From contig NZ_CP157793.1 of assembly GCF_040110915.1 (NCBI RefSeq), positions 1,314,939-1,378,938 on the forward strand: a stretch of DNA of 64,000 nucleotides, in the 5' to 3' direction. A model generated the notes under the pieces. The model worked only from the letters and a program-made list of their open reading frames with translations. It had not been told where the DNA came from and made no database searches. A program made the translations under genes and the position numbers. The stretch comes from Stappia sp. (lineage in GTDB: Bacteria; Pseudomonadota; Alphaproteobacteria; Rhizobiales; Stappiaceae). Positions 46,319 through 55,875 of the stretch are shown here, one piece after another (within the stretch, counting starts at the first letter, position 1; each line of letters opens with the position of its first letter).

Positions 46319-47074
46319 TCAGGCGGCTTTCGCGCGGGCGGCGTCCATCAGCCGGCGCATTTCGGCGATTGCTGCCTCGAGGCCGATGAAGATCGCCTCG
46401 CCGACCAGGAAATGGCCGATGTTGAGCTCGACGAGTTCGGGGATCGCGGCGATGTCGCCGACCGTGTCGAAGGCGATGCCGTGGCCGGCATGTACCTCGA
46501 GACCGATCTCGGCGCCGTGGCGGGCGGCCTCGCGCAGGCGCTTCAGCTCGGCCGCCGCGCCCGCGCGGTCGCCGTCGCCGACGAGGTCGCAATAGCGGCC
46601 GACGTGCAGTTCCACCACCGGCGCGCCGAGCGACAGGGCCGCGTCGAGCTGTGCCCGGTCCGCCTCGACGAAGAGGGAGACGCGGCTGCCGTTCTCGGCG
46701 AGACGCTGCACGATGGGCTTGAGGTGATTGTGACCGCCGCGCGCGTCCAGACCGCCCTCGGTGGTGCGTTCCTCGCGCTTTTCCGGAACGATGCAGGCGG
46801 CATGCGGGCGTGCCTTCAGGGCGATGTCCAGCATCTCCTGCGTCGCTGCCATCTCGAAGTTGAGCGGCAGGGCGATTTCGCGCGACAGGCGTTCGATGTC
46901 CTCGTCGGAAATGTGCCGGCGATCCTCGCGCAGATGCGCGGTGATGCCGTCGGCCCCGGCCTTTTCCGCCAGATGGGCGGCGCGCACGGGGTCGGGCATG
47001 CGTCCGCCGCGCGCGTTTCGGATGGTCGCAACGTGGTCGATGTTGACGCCGAGACGCAGGCGCTGGCTCGTCAT
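46319..47074 (-). CDS. pdxJ: Pyridoxine 5'-phosphate synthase
   Basis: A 251-aa TIM-barrel enzyme that makes pyridoxine 5'-phosphate from 3-amino-1-hydroxyacetone phosphate and deoxyxylulose phosphate. Motifs are standard: [17 protein letters not shown] at the start, [12 protein letters not shown], and EVHAGHGI. The start [13 protein letters not shown] has ggagacc upstream; earlier in-frame residues (to 47122) are not family. It precedes acpS by 2 bp and follows the DUF2062 gene. Confidence 0.96.
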   Translation of the reverse strand: MTSQRLRLGVNIDHVATIRNARGGRMPDPVRAAHLAEKAGADGITAHLREDRRHISDEDIERLSREIALPLNFEMAATQEMLDIALKARPHAACIVPEKREERTTEGGLDARGGHNHLKPIVQRLAENGSRVSLFVEADRAQLDAALSLGAPVVELHVGRYCDLVGDGDRAGAAAELKRLREAARHGAEIGLEVHAGHGIAFDTVGDIAAIPELVELNIGHFLVGEAIFIGLEAAIAEMRRLMDAARAKAA

Positions 47075-47140
47075 GTCAAAGGTCTCCTGGACATCGCGAA
47101 ACGCAGGTGTGCCGGGCGGCACGCCCGCAATATGGACCGC

Positions 47141-47740
47141 TCAGGGGTGAGCGTCGAGATCTTGCGCGCCGGTTTTCGGCGTCGTCAGGCCGCGCTTGGC
47201 GGCGATGCGCACGCGCCGCGAGCGCTGATAGGCGCGCACGGAGTAGAAGACGAGAAAATAGGAAATGGTCGCGCTTGCAAGGCCGAGCGGCACGCAGCCC
47301 ACCAGCATCGGCTTGATGAGCGGCAGGACCGTGTCGAGCGAGCGCTCGAAGAATCCGGTGTCGAGATGCTCGTGGAAGGCGTCGTGCGACAGCGTCTTCG
47401 CCTCCCCGTAAAGGATCGTGGTGCCGAGCTTGTAGGTCGACGCCCAGATCAGCGGAAAGGTGAGGGGATTGCCGACCGCGGTGCCGAAGGCGGCGGCGAT
47501 CATGTTGCCGCCGATCAGGAAGGCGATCAGGAAGCTCAGCAGGAAATGCAGCCCGATGAAGGGCGTGATCGAGGCGAAGGCGCCGGCCGCGAAACCGAGT
47601 GCGATGGCATTCGGGCTCGCGGTCAGCCGCAGCACGCGTTTGGTGAAATAGCGGGCGGAGCGGGCGAAACTGTGCCGGGGCCAGACCGCAACGCGCAATC
47701 TCTCGAGGTGATTCGGGCGTTTCCGGCGTTTGAACAGCAT
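47141..47740 (-). CDS. DUF2062 family membrane protein
   Basis: A 199-residue protein with two to three predicted spans in the DUF2062 domain: FITP-type segment ITPFIGLHFLLSFLIAFLI and the invariant GNPLTFPLIWA. A further hydrophobic segment lies near 150-170 (LVGCVPLGLASATISYFLVF). Function unknown; the family often sits next to rsh and pdxJ in alphaproteobacteria, as here. Start MLFKRRKRPNH has gaagac upstream; residues before it (to 47884) overlap the rsh 3' end. Confidence 0.88.
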   Translation of the reverse strand: MLFKRRKRPNHLERLRVAVWPRHSFARSARYFTKRVLRLTASPNAIALGFAAGAFASITPFIGLHFLLSFLIAFLIGGNMIAAAFGTAVGNPLTFPLIWASTYKLGTTILYGEAKTLSHDAFHEHLDTGFFERSLDTVLPLIKPMLVGCVPLGLASATISYFLVFYSVRAYQRSRRVRIAAKRGLTTPKTGAQDLDAHP

Positions 47741-47799
47741 GCACGTGTCTTCGTGGTTCTTGGGGCGCTGCCCGTCGGGTTTCGGGGACGGGCCCCCGC

Positions 47800-50013
47800 T
47801 CAGCCTATCTCGCGCGTGACCTCGGAGATATTCGGTTTTGCCCGCAGCTGGTTCATGATGCGGGTGAGATGCTTCAGATCCCATACTTCGAGATCGATGA
47901 GCATTTCATGAAAATCGGCGGCGCGTCCCAGCATTTTCAGATTGTCGATGTTGCCGTCAAGGTCGGCGATGGTCGCGGCGATGGTGGCGAGCGATCCGGG
48001 TTCGTTCAGCGCCGACACCGAGATGCGGGCCGGAAAGCGGTCGCGATCCTCGCGCGTCATGTCCCAGCGCACGTCCAGCCAGCGGTCCGGCTCGTCCTCG
48101 AAGGCCTGCAGCGCGGTCGACTGGATCGGATAGATCGTCACGCCGACGCCGGGGGTGAGAATGCCGACGATCCGGTCGCCCGGCACGGCTCCGCCGTCGG
48201 GCGCGAAGGAGACAGGAAGATCGCCCGTCAGGCCGCGGATCGGCAGCGCGGCATCGCCCGGCTTTCGGTCGTCCCCGTCGGGCACGCGGAATTTCATGCC
48301 GCTGCCTGCGTCCAGCCCGAACCAGCCGTCCTTTCCGTCCGGCGGGACGGTGGACAGCCGGTCGTCCATGTAGTCGGGGTAGATCGCGGAGACGACCTCA
48401 TGCGCGCGGGTCTCGCCACGTCCGACGGCGGCCAGCAGGTCCTCGATGCTGGCGTGCCCGGTGGTCGCCAGCGCACCGGCCAGCAGATCGTCGCTCAGCG
48501 TGTGGCCGGCGCGCAGGAAAGCCCGCTCCAGGATGTGGCGGCCGAGCGAGCCGTATTGCGCGCGCGCCGATTCGCGGGTCGCGCGGCGGATGGCCGCGCG
48601 CGCCTTGCCGGTGACGGCGATCGACTCCCAGGCCGGCGGCGGCGTCTGCGCCTGGCTGCGCACGATCTCCACTTCGTCGCCGTTCCGCAATTCGGTGACG
48701 AGCGGCATGATCTGGCCGTTGATCTTGGCGCCGACGCAGGTGTTGCCAATGTCGGTGTGAACCGCATAGGCGAAGTCGATGGGCGTGGCCCCGCGCGGCA
48801 GGGCGATGAGCCGGCCCTTCGGCGTGAAGCAGAACACCTGGTCGTGGAACAGCTCCAGCTTGGTGTTCTCCAAAAACTCTTCCGGCGTGTCGCCCTGCGA
48901 CAGCATCTCGATGGTGCGGCGCAGCCACTCGTAGGCGCGGCTTTCCTGATCGAGCTTGGCGATGTTGCGCCCGCCGAATTCGCCGTCCTTGTAGAGCGCA
49001 TGCGCGGCGATGCCGTATTCCGCCACGCGGTCCATGGCGGTGGTGCGGATCTGCAGTTCCACGCGCTGCCGGCTCGGCCCCACCACGGTGGTATGGATCG
49101 AGCGGTAGTCGTTCTGCTTGGGCGTGGAGAGATAGTCCTTGAAACGGTCCGGCACCGCCGGCCAGGTCGTATGGATCACGCCGAGCACCCGGTAGCAGGC
49201 TTCCACGGTGCCCACCACGACGCGGAAGCCGTAGATGTCGGACAATTGCTCGAAGGCGATCGACTTCGACTGCATCTTGCGGAAGATCGAGTAGGGCCGC
49301 TTCTGGCGTCCGCGCACGATGGCCGCGATGCCGCGCTCCTCGAGCCGCTGGGTGAGGCTCGCCTCGATGTCGCCGATCAGGCTGCCGTTCCTGTCTTCCA
49401 GCGCGGTCAGCCGCTCCATGATGGCGGCATAGGCTTCGTGGTTGAGCGTATGGAAGGCGAGGTCTTCCAGCTCCTCGCGCATGTCCTGCATGCCCATGCG
49501 CCCGGCGAGCGGCGCATAGATCTCCATCGTCTCTTCCGCGATGCGCCCGCGCTTGTGCTCCGGCATGTGGTGGAGCGTGCGCATGTTGTGCAGCCGGTCG
49601 GCGAGCTTGACGAGCAGCACGCGCACGTCGTCGGCGATGGCCAGAAGCAGCTTGCGGAAGTTCTCCGCCTGTTTCGCCTTCTTGGAGACCAGATCGAGCC
49701 GCTTGATCTTGGTGAGCCCGTCCACGAGCTTGCCGATCTCCGGGCCGAACATCCGGTCGATCTCGTCGCGCGTGGCGGTGGTGTCCTCGATGGTATCGTG
49801 CAGAAGGGCGACGGCGATGGTCGCGTCGTCCAGACGCAGATCGGTCAGGATCGCGGCAACCTCGAGCGGATGGGAAAAGAACGGGTCGCCGGACGCCCGG
49901 GTTTGGCTGCCGTGCTTCTGCATGGCATAGACGTAGGCCTTGTTGAGAAGGGCCTCGTCGACATTCGGATTGAACCGCTGGACCCGTTCGACCAGCTCGT
50001 ATTGCCGCATCAT
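47800..50013 (-). CDS. rsh: Bifunctional (p)ppGpp synthetase/hydrolase Rsh
   Basis: A 737-aa RelA/SpoT homologue, the only long (p)ppGpp enzyme expected in this group. HD hydrolase domain with HDTIEDT (His 72-Asp 73, Glu 76-Asp 77), synthetase domain with YGFRVVVG and catalytic Glu in VELQIRT, TGS domain (VFCFTPKGRLIALPRGA) and C-terminal ACT domain (SLATIAATIADLDGNI). Both active sites look intact. It controls the stringent response, binding uncharged tRNA on ribosomes. rpoZ lies 210 bp upstream on the same strand; the RNAP omega subunit is a ppGpp target. Confidence 0.95.
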   Translation of the reverse strand: MMRQYELVERVQRFNPNVDEALLNKAYVYAMQKHGSQTRASGDPFFSHPLEVAAILTDLRLDDATIAVALLHDTIEDTTATRDEIDRMFGPEIGKLVDGLTKIKRLDLVSKKAKQAENFRKLLLAIADDVRVLLVKLADRLHNMRTLHHMPEHKRGRIAEETMEIYAPLAGRMGMQDMREELEDLAFHTLNHEAYAAIMERLTALEDRNGSLIGDIEASLTQRLEERGIAAIVRGRQKRPYSIFRKMQSKSIAFEQLSDIYGFRVVVGTVEACYRVLGVIHTTWPAVPDRFKDYLSTPKQNDYRSIHTTVVGPSRQRVELQIRTTAMDRVAEYGIAAHALYKDGEFGGRNIAKLDQESRAYEWLRRTIEMLSQGDTPEEFLENTKLELFHDQVFCFTPKGRLIALPRGATPIDFAYAVHTDIGNTCVGAKINGQIMPLVTELRNGDEVEIVRSQAQTPPPAWESIAVTGKARAAIRRATRESARAQYGSLGRHILERAFLRAGHTLSDDLLAGALATTGHASIEDLLAAVGRGETRAHEVVSAIYPDYMDDRLSTVPPDGKDGWFGLDAGSGMKFRVPDGDDRKPGDAALPIRGLTGDLPVSFAPDGGAVPGDRIVGILTPGVGVTIYPIQSTALQAFEDEPDRWLDVRWDMTREDRDRFPARISVSALNEPGSLATIAATIADLDGNIDNLKMLGRAADFHEMLIDLEVWDLKHLTRIMNQLRAKPNISEVTREIG

Positions 50014-50223
50014 CGCGGGGACGCCTCAGACCAAACGCTTGCACGACGCGACGCCCGCGCCGGACCTCGCGCAGTGTCGCGTCCAGAAAAGACCGAAACC
50101 GCGTGGCGCCAGGGCATCCGACGGAGGGCGCCGGCCGAACTCCGACCGTCCGTGGTGCCCGTCCCGTCGCCCGCCGGGCGTGGTGTGCGCCCGTTCACCG
50201 CAGGTCGGGAGGGATGCGCGCGC

Positions 50224-50625
50224 TCAGACGTCGTCCTTGCGCTCCGGCGGAACCAGGCCCTCGAGGCCGCGCAGAAGATCTTCTTCCGACATGCGGTCGA
50301 ACTCGACGGCGCTGTCGTCGACCTGATTGACCTCGGTACCGCCCTGCGGCGCGGTGTTCGGAACCATCGGCACGGCATCGGCCTCGGGCTCGTCCACTTC
50401 GACGTACTTCTGAAGGGAGTGGATCAGGTCTTCTTTCAGGTCTTCCGGGCTCACGGTCTGCTCGGCGACCTCGCGCAGCGCAACGACGGGATTCTTGTCG
50501 TTGTCGCGATCGATGGTCAGCGGCGAGCCGCTGGAGATCATCCGCGCCCGGTGACTTGCAAGCAGCACCAGTTCGAAGCGATTCTCGACCTTGTCGATGC
50601 AATCCTCGACGGTGACGCGCGCCAT
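50224..50625 (-). CDS. rpoZ: RNA polymerase omega subunit
   Basis: A 133-aa omega subunit. The conserved N-terminal region reads [20 protein letters not shown] and [10 protein letters not shown]; the C-terminal ~50 residues are acidic, as in other alphaproteobacteria ([15 protein letters not shown]). It helps assemble RNA polymerase and forms part of the ppGpp site. It precedes rsh. The upstream gap shows an AT-rich inverted repeat (50712-50737) that may be in its promoter. Confidence 0.95.
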   Translation of the reverse strand: MARVTVEDCIDKVENRFELVLLASHRARMISSGSPLTIDRDNDKNPVVALREVAEQTVSPEDLKEDLIHSLQKYVEVDEPEADAVPMVPNTAPQGGTEVNQVDDSAVEFDRMSEEDLLRGLEGLVPPERKDDV

Positions 50626-51087
50626 GAAAAATCTCCGTGAATCGTGGTCGGCAAGCCGCGAGATGTACTGTTTCCTTGCGTGGAAGGCAAGCCCCGGGCG
50701 TTCGCGGTCGCGTTATTTCTTTGGTAAGATAAATAACAGATCGGTGATGCGGTGCGGCGCCGAAAACGCGGGCGCGGCTGTGATGATTGGTTGCCGCTGC
50801 CCCATGATATGGTGTAATTGATCCTACAGAAACGAGTGTCCGACAGGGCGCTCAAAAAAGAAAGCGGATCGCGACCAAGACCTGAAACTGTTGTGGCGCG
50901 ATCCTTGGGCACGTGTCACCGGACTGGGTCCGGGTTTCGCAAATCGGTCCGCACAAGATTGGCGCAAAGGACTTGCAGATACGCTTCGGGAACCGCCCGG
51001 AGCGTCGGGCCTACACCCGCAAATCTAGAAAAGTCGTTTCGATACAATCACTGATTGATTTGCGTATCGCGAAAGGTATTACGGGAA
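50626..51087. other. 462-bp divergent intergenic region between rpoZ and the NYN gene
   Basis: No gene is supported. It is lower in GC than its surroundings. A 7-bp inverted repeat GTTATTT / AAATAAC (50712-50718, 50731-50737; 12-nt spacer) lies about 90 bp upstream of rpoZ and may include an rpoZ promoter -10 region or an operator. Another AT-rich stretch (about 51025-51080) precedes the NYN start. No riboswitch or RNA gene was recognised. Confidence 0.5.
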
Positions 51088-51681
51088 ATGTTCGATCCGC
51101 GCGAAAAGTTGGCGCTTTTTATCGATGGTGCGAATTTGTATTCGACCGCCAGGACGATCGGTTTCGATATCGATTATAAAATGCTCCTGCAGGAATTTCA
51201 GAAAACCGGCTATCTTCTCAGGGCCTATTATTACACGGCGTTGATCGAGGATCAGGAGTATTCGTCGATCCGGCCGCTGATCGATTGGCTGGATTACAAC
51301 GGCTACAAGGTCGTCACCAAGCCGGTGAAGGAGTTCGTCGACTCCAGCGGCCGTCGCAAGATCAAGGGCAACATGGACATCGAACTCGCCGTCGATGCCA
51401 TGGAGATCGTCGAGCACGTCGATCACATCGTGCTGTTCTCCGGCGATGGCGATTTCCGCTCCCTGGTCGAGGCCCTTCAGCGCAAGGGGCGCAAGGTGAG
51501 CGTGGTCTCGACCCTGCAGACACAGCCGCCGATGATCGCCGACGATCTGCGCCGTCAGGCCGATCACTTCATCGATCTGGCGACGCTGGCGAAAACCGTC
51601 GGCCGTGACCCGTCCGAGCGGGCACCGCGCGCCGAGCGGCCGCGCCGGCCGGAAGCGGATGACGACGACGACGATTATTGA
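51088..51681 (+). CDS. NYN domain (LabA/DUF88) protein, predicted ribonuclease
   Basis: A 197-aa PIN-like nuclease-fold protein. Asp residues in the expected places: LFIDGANLY (Asp 13), GNMDIELAVDAM and LFSGDGDFRSLVEAL. The C-terminus is charged and ends in a run of Asp (EADDDDDDY). NYN proteins are predicted metal-dependent RNases; the target is unknown. Start MFDPREKLALF has acggga upstream. The uracil-DNA glycosylase gene follows 11 bp downstream; its possible TTG start would overlap the NYN stop. Confidence 0.9.
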   Translation: MFDPREKLALFIDGANLYSTARTIGFDIDYKMLLQEFQKTGYLLRAYYYTALIEDQEYSSIRPLIDWLDYNGYKVVTKPVKEFVDSSGRRKIKGNMDIELAVDAMEIVEHVDHIVLFSGDGDFRSLVEALQRKGRKVSVVSTLQTQPPMIADDLRRQADHFIDLATLAKTVGRDPSERAPRAERPRRPEADDDDDDY

Positions 51682-51692
51682 TCGCACGCGTC

Positions 51693-52340
51693 ATGTCCGT
51701 ATCGAGCGAGCCGGAGCGGGATTGCCCGCTCTGCCCGCGGCTGGTCGCGTTTCGCGAGCAGCACCGGGCGGCCGAGCCCGACTGGCACAATGCGCCGGTT
51801 CCGACCTTCGCGTCGGGGCCGGTGCGCCTGCTTGTTGTGGGGCTGGCACCGGGCCTGCGCGGCGCCAACAAGACGGGTCGGCCCTTCACCGGGGACTTCG
51901 CCGGCGATCTTCTTTACGAAACGCTGGTCGACTTCGGCTTCGCGCGTGGAACCTATGCGGCGCGGCCGGACGACGGACTGCGTCTGGTCGACACGGCGAT
52001 CACCAACGCGGTGCGCTGCGTGCCGCCGCAGAACAAGCCGACGGGGGCGGAAATCCGCACCTGCCTGCCGTTCCTGAAGGCCACCATCGCGGGTTACGCG
52101 GATCTCACCGCGATCCTCGCACTCGGCCGGATCGCCCATGAGGCGACGCTGACCGCCCTGGAGCAGCGCAAGTCGCGGTTTCCCTTCGGCCACGGTGCGC
52201 GTCATGCACCGGAGGGGCTGCCGGTCCTGTTCGACAGCTATCACTGCTCGCGGTACAACACCAACACGGGCCGGCTCACCCGCGCCATGTTCCGCGATGT
52301 CTTCGCGGCCGTGCGCGCGGAAATCGACAAGGCCGGTTGA
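51693..52340 (+). CDS. Uracil-DNA glycosylase, family 5 (UdgB-like)
   Basis: A 215-aa iron-sulfur uracil-DNA glycosylase. Early cysteines CPLCPRL and Cys in VRCVPPQNKP and YHCS can hold the 4Fe-4S cluster. Motif A reads GLAPGLRGANKTGRPF, the family 5 form, which uses no catalytic Asp/Asn at the family 1 position; motif B is FDSYHCSRYN. It removes uracil and related bases from DNA. The start ATG at 51693 is used; a TTG at 51678 overlapping the NYN stop is possible. Converges on bpt with a short GC hairpin (52362-52380) between. Confidence 0.9.
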   Translation: MSVSSEPERDCPLCPRLVAFREQHRAAEPDWHNAPVPTFASGPVRLLVVGLAPGLRGANKTGRPFTGDFAGDLLYETLVDFGFARGTYAARPDDGLRLVDTAITNAVRCVPPQNKPTGAEIRTCLPFLKATIAGYADLTAILALGRIAHEATLTALEQRKSRFPFGHGARHAPEGLPVLFDSYHCSRYNTNTGRLTRAMFRDVFAAVRAEIDKAG

Positions 52341-52383
52341 CCCCCAAGAGCGACGGCAAGGGCGCGCGTTCCAAGCGCGCGCG

Positions 52384-53157
52384 TTACGTCTCCGGATCGC
52401 CCGCCCGCGCGGCGTCGGCATCGCGCCAGCCGTCGGCTGTCAGATGATCCTGCGGCCGGAAGCGGGCCTTGTAGTCCATCTTGGGCGAGCCTTCGACCCA
52501 GTATCCCAGATAGACGTAGGGCAGTCCCATCATGCGGGCGCGCTCGATATGGTCGAGGATCAGGAAGGTGCCGAGGCTGCGGGCCTGCGCGTCCGGATCG
52601 AAGAACGAATAGACCATCGACAGCCCGTCGCTGAGGACGTCGGTCAGCGCGACCGCGAGCAGCGGTCCGCTGCCTTCTCCATTGAGGAAGCTGTCCGGCC
52701 CGCGGCGCCGATACTCGACGACCATCGTGTCGACATGCGTATCCTCGATCATCATGGCGTAATCGAGCACGGTCATGTCCGCCATGCCGCCGTTGGCGTG
52801 GCGGGCATCGAGATAGCGGCGGAAGAGGTCGTATTGCGCGGAGGACGGCGCGGCGGCCTGCTGCGCGCCGATCAGGTCCTCGTTGCGTTTCCAGATCCGC
52901 CGCAGGCCCTTGCGCCACTGAAAGCCGTCGACCCGCACACGGACCGACACGCAGGCGCGGCAGTCCTCGCAGGCCGGGCGATAGGCGATGTTCTGGCTGC
53001 GCCGGAAGCCGCCCTGCGTCAAGACGTCGTTGAGCATCTGCGCCCGCGCGCCGACCAGATGGGTGAACACCTTGCGCTCCTGCCGCCCGTCCAGATAGGG
53101 GCAGGGCGCCGGCGCTGTCAGGTAGAACTGCGGGGTATCGGTGGGGTGGCGCGTCAA
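52384..53157 (-). CDS. bpt: Aspartate/glutamate leucyltransferase
   Basis: A 257-aa N-end rule transferase that adds Leu to proteins with N-terminal Asp or Glu, marking them for ClpS/ClpAP. The Bpt/ATE pattern is clear: [30 protein letters not shown] (Cys needed in the family) and C-terminal [17 protein letters not shown]. Complete length. It is convergent with the UDG gene and follows the SLC13-type gene across copy B of the 107-bp repeat. Confidence 0.94.
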   Translation of the reverse strand: MTRHPTDTPQFYLTAPAPCPYLDGRQERKVFTHLVGARAQMLNDVLTQGGFRRSQNIAYRPACEDCRACVSVRVRVDGFQWRKGLRRIWKRNEDLIGAQQAAAPSSAQYDLFRRYLDARHANGGMADMTVLDYAMMIEDTHVDTMVVEYRRRGPDSFLNGEGSGPLLAVALTDVLSDGLSMVYSFFDPDAQARSLGTFLILDHIERARMMGLPYVYLGYWVEGSPKMDYKARFRPQDHLTADGWRDADAARAGDPET

Positions 53158-53220
53158 GTCCCGGTCTCCGCTCCCGTGCCAGGGTGTATGGCCCTGAGGT
53201 CGTGATCCCAGTCTACGACC

Positions 53221-53327
53221 CTAGAGCAATTTCAGCAAAAGTTGGAGGCTTTTGCGCTCGCGAAATTGCATGAAAACAGGAACATAGAGCATTTCGAGTG
53301 AGTCAGCGTTCACGAGATATGCTCTAC
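53221..53327. repeat. 107-bp double-hairpin repeat, copy B (inverted relative to copy A)
   Basis: Reverse orientation of the element at 42969-43075, same length, about 90% identical by eye. SL1 is 53226-53269 (gcaatttc/gaaattgc around cttttg/caaaag) and SL2 53285-53326 (tagagcat/atgctcta). Its right end gives the SLC13 gene stop codon (TAG at 53324-53326, minus strand). It fills most of the bpt-SLC13 gap. Confidence 0.88.
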
Positions 53328-55156
53328 AGCATCGCGAAACCATAATATATGGGCGCGACGAAGGTGAAAGTCAGCCACAGTAACAAAGCCAGCGGCGCGC
53401 CGGCGATCAGGAAGTCGGAAAAGCGATAGTGCCCGGGGCCCATGACGATCAGATTGGTCTGATAGCCGATGGGCGAGGCGAAGGAACTGTTGGCGGCGAA
53501 GATCACGCAGGTGACGAAGGCTTCCACCGGCAGATCCGTCTGCACCGCCATGTTCACCGCGATCGGCGTCAGCAGAACGGCGGTCGCGTTGTTGGACAGG
53601 GTGTTGGTGAGCAGCATCACCAGGAAGTAGAGCGCCGAGAGAATGACCATCGGCGGCATGTCCTGAAGCTGCGCGACGAGAAGATCGGCGATGGCGCTCG
53701 CCCCGCCGGTCACCTCCAGCGCGGTGGCCGAGGCGATGGAGGCGCCGATCAGCATGAAGATGCGGCTGTCGACGGCGCGCATGGCCTGGCGCACGTTCAG
53801 GCAGCCGGCCGCGATCATCGCGAAGGTCGCCGCGAGAGAGGCGGTGACGATGGGCACCAGACCGGTGGCGGCCAGCGTCACCATCACCGCGAATATCGCC
53901 AGCGCGCGCGGCGCGAGACGCCGGGGCGGCACCTCGGCGGCCGACCAGTCGAGCAGGAGCACGTCGCGATTGGTTCTAAGCCGCTTGATTTCCTGCGCGC
54001 CGCCCGCGATCAGCAGCACGTCGCCCGGCTCCAGGCGAATCTCCGTCATCGCCATGCGCGGCATGCGCGACCGGCGCTGGACGCCCATGACCACGCAGCC
54101 CGTCTCGGTGTGGAAGCCGCTTTGCGCGATGGTGCGGCCGCTCAGCCGCGACGCCGGCGCGACGACCGCCTCGGCAAGCGTCAGCGAGCGTTGCGGCGGG
54201 GTGGGCGTATCGCTTGCCTCGCTGTTTTCATCGCCGTCGGCATCCATCAGCGGGCGCGCCTGGGCAAGCGCCTGGGTGAGGGCGGAGCGCGTCGCGGCGA
54301 CGATCACCGTGTCGCCGGCTTTCAGCTCGACATTCTCGAAGGGCGGCAGCAGCGGTCGCTCGCCGCGCTGCACGAGGCGCACGGTCATGTTCTTCAGCGC
54401 CGGAAACAGCCCCTTCACCGCCTGCGTCCCCTCCAGGGGGTGCCCGTCGGTGATCGGGATCTGCGCGATGAATTGCTTGCCCGAGGACGGGCGCAGCTCC
54501 TCCGCCATTGTCTTGCGCGGCCTGAGCAGGAAGGGCATCACGAAGAAGACGTAGAGCGAACCGACGCAGGCGAGGATCAGCCCCAGCCCGGTGAAGCTGA
54601 AGAAGCCGAGCCGGACGTCGCTGACGCGCGCCGCCACATCGGCGACCAGCAGGTTGGTGGAGGACCCGATCAGCGTGGTCATGCCGCCAAGAATGGCGAT
54701 GAAGGAGAGCGGCATCAAAAGCCGCGCCGAGGACTTGCCTTGCGCGGCGGCGATGGCCGAGAGGATCGGCAGGAACATCACCACCACGGGCGTGTTGTTG
54801 AGAAAGCCGCTGATCACCGCCACGGCGATCAGGATCGGCGCGGTGGCGAGGCTCGGATGCCGGCGCGTCGCGGTGATGATCAACTGCGCGGGCTTTTCCA
54901 GCGCATCGGTCTGGAACAGGCCCTGTCCGACGATCAGCAGACAGATGACGGTGACGAGCGCGGGATTGGCGAAGCCGGCGAGAAGCTCCGCCGGGCCGAT
55001 CCCGCTGTCGCCGGGAAAGGCGGTGAAGATCGCCAGCAGCGCGACCAGCGAGCCGAGCGCGACATACTCCATCGGCTGGCGCTCGAGCGCGTAGAGCACG
55101 ATCGTCGCGACAATCACGACAAGCGTGAGGATCATGGCGGGATCGGCTGGCAGCAT
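53324..55156 (-). CDS. SLC13/DASS-type transporter with TrkA-C domains
   Basis: A 610-aa membrane protein of the CitT/SLC13 group, probably importing anions such as dicarboxylate or sulfate with Na+. About eleven spans split by two cytoplasmic RCK_C (TrkA-C) domains (about 205-385; for example VELKAGDTVIVAATR and IRLEPGDVLLIAGG). The repeated Asn-Thr-Pro motif NNTPVVVMFLP and SSTNLLV, and NNATAVLLTPIA near the C-terminus, are the ion-site hairpins. The ATG at 55156 is used; a TTG at 55177 is the only longer in-frame start. The stop comes from repeat copy B. Confidence 0.9.
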   Translation of the reverse strand: MLPADPAMILTLVVIVATIVLYALERQPMEYVALGSLVALLAIFTAFPGDSGIGPAELLAGFANPALVTVICLLIVGQGLFQTDALEKPAQLIITATRRHPSLATAPILIAVAVISGFLNNTPVVVMFLPILSAIAAAQGKSSARLLMPLSFIAILGGMTTLIGSSTNLLVADVAARVSDVRLGFFSFTGLGLILACVGSLYVFFVMPFLLRPRKTMAEELRPSSGKQFIAQIPITDGHPLEGTQAVKGLFPALKNMTVRLVQRGERPLLPPFENVELKAGDTVIVAATRSALTQALAQARPLMDADGDENSEASDTPTPPQRSLTLAEAVVAPASRLSGRTIAQSGFHTETGCVVMGVQRRSRMPRMAMTEIRLEPGDVLLIAGGAQEIKRLRTNRDVLLLDWSAAEVPPRRLAPRALAIFAVMVTLAATGLVPIVTASLAATFAMIAAGCLNVRQAMRAVDSRIFMLIGASIASATALEVTGGASAIADLLVAQLQDMPPMVILSALYFLVMLLTNTLSNNATAVLLTPIAVNMAVQTDLPVEAFVTCVIFAANSSFASPIGYQTNLIVMGPGHYRFSDFLIAGAPLALLLWLTFTFVAPIYYGFAML

Positions 55157-55252
55157 GCGGTCGGACCATATCCTCAACAGGCCGCGCCGAGTCGCACGGC
55201 GCGGCGAACGCCACGCCCATTTTTAGCCGTTCGCGGACGCGCCGCAAAGGTC

Positions 55253-55278
55253 AAAGAAAGATCCGGCGCCGGGCCGGA
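55253..55278 (-). terminator. Intrinsic terminator after the RDD gene
   Basis: On the minus strand a 6-bp stem TCCGGC/GCCGGA with a 5-nt loop (55262-55278) is followed by TCTTTCTTT (55253-55261), 10 bp beyond the RDD stop. Short but with a good T-rich tail. Confidence 0.65.
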
Positions 55279-55287
55279 AAGGATGGG

Positions 55288-55791
55288 TCAGCCCGAAACC
55301 GCGTCGCGGTTGACCACTACGGTGCCGAGCACGAGGTCGTGCAGCAGGCGCTTTTCGACGTTGAACAACGCGACCGCCAGCACCAGCGGCGTCAGCAGGC
55401 TCACCGAGAACCAGAAGAGAAGCGCGTGCATGGCGGCGATCAGCACGTCGGGGCGGCGACCCGACACCATGCGCATGGTCAGGCCCATCGCCCGCATGCC
55501 GGGGGTCGCGCTCGCCGCGCCGCCGAGTGTCAGCGCCACATAGGCCAGCGCCACGGCCGGCCACAGCACGGGGAAGAGCAGCCAGCCGAGCCCGAAGGTG
55601 AAGATGCCGAGCACGAAGACCAGCACCACGGCGCCGAGCGTGAACGCGGCGATCAGGATCGCGTCGACCACGAAGGCGAGGATCCGGTTCGTGCGCACCG
55701 AGACGAGCAGGCGCGGGTCGTCCCACGCGGATCGCGACGGGGCGGGGTCGGTTGAACGGGCGTCGGTTTGCGTATCGAAGGCGTTGGGCAT
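55288..55791 (-). CDS. RDD family membrane protein
   Basis: A 167-residue protein with three predicted spans. The RDD motif region begins RTNRILAFVVDAILIAAF (Arg and Asp at the conserved places), and the loop before the last span has TPGMRAMGLTM, typical of RDD proteins. It may act in ion or small-molecule transport; unknown. It lies 84 bp downstream of the threonine ammonia-lyase gene on the same strand and ends at a terminator. Confidence 0.88.
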   Translation of the reverse strand: MPNAFDTQTDARSTDPAPSRSAWDDPRLLVSVRTNRILAFVVDAILIAAFTLGAVVLVFVLGIFTFGLGWLLFPVLWPAVALAYVALTLGGAASATPGMRAMGLTMRMVSGRRPDVLIAAMHALLFWFSVSLLTPLVLAVALFNVEKRLLHDLVLGTVVVNRDAVSG

Positions 55792-55875
55792 GAGATCCTT
55801 TTGCTCCTTGCCTTCGTCAGGTGGGGATCGGCGGGCCGGCTGTCAACGTGGCGCGGGCGCGCCCGGGGCCGGCGG

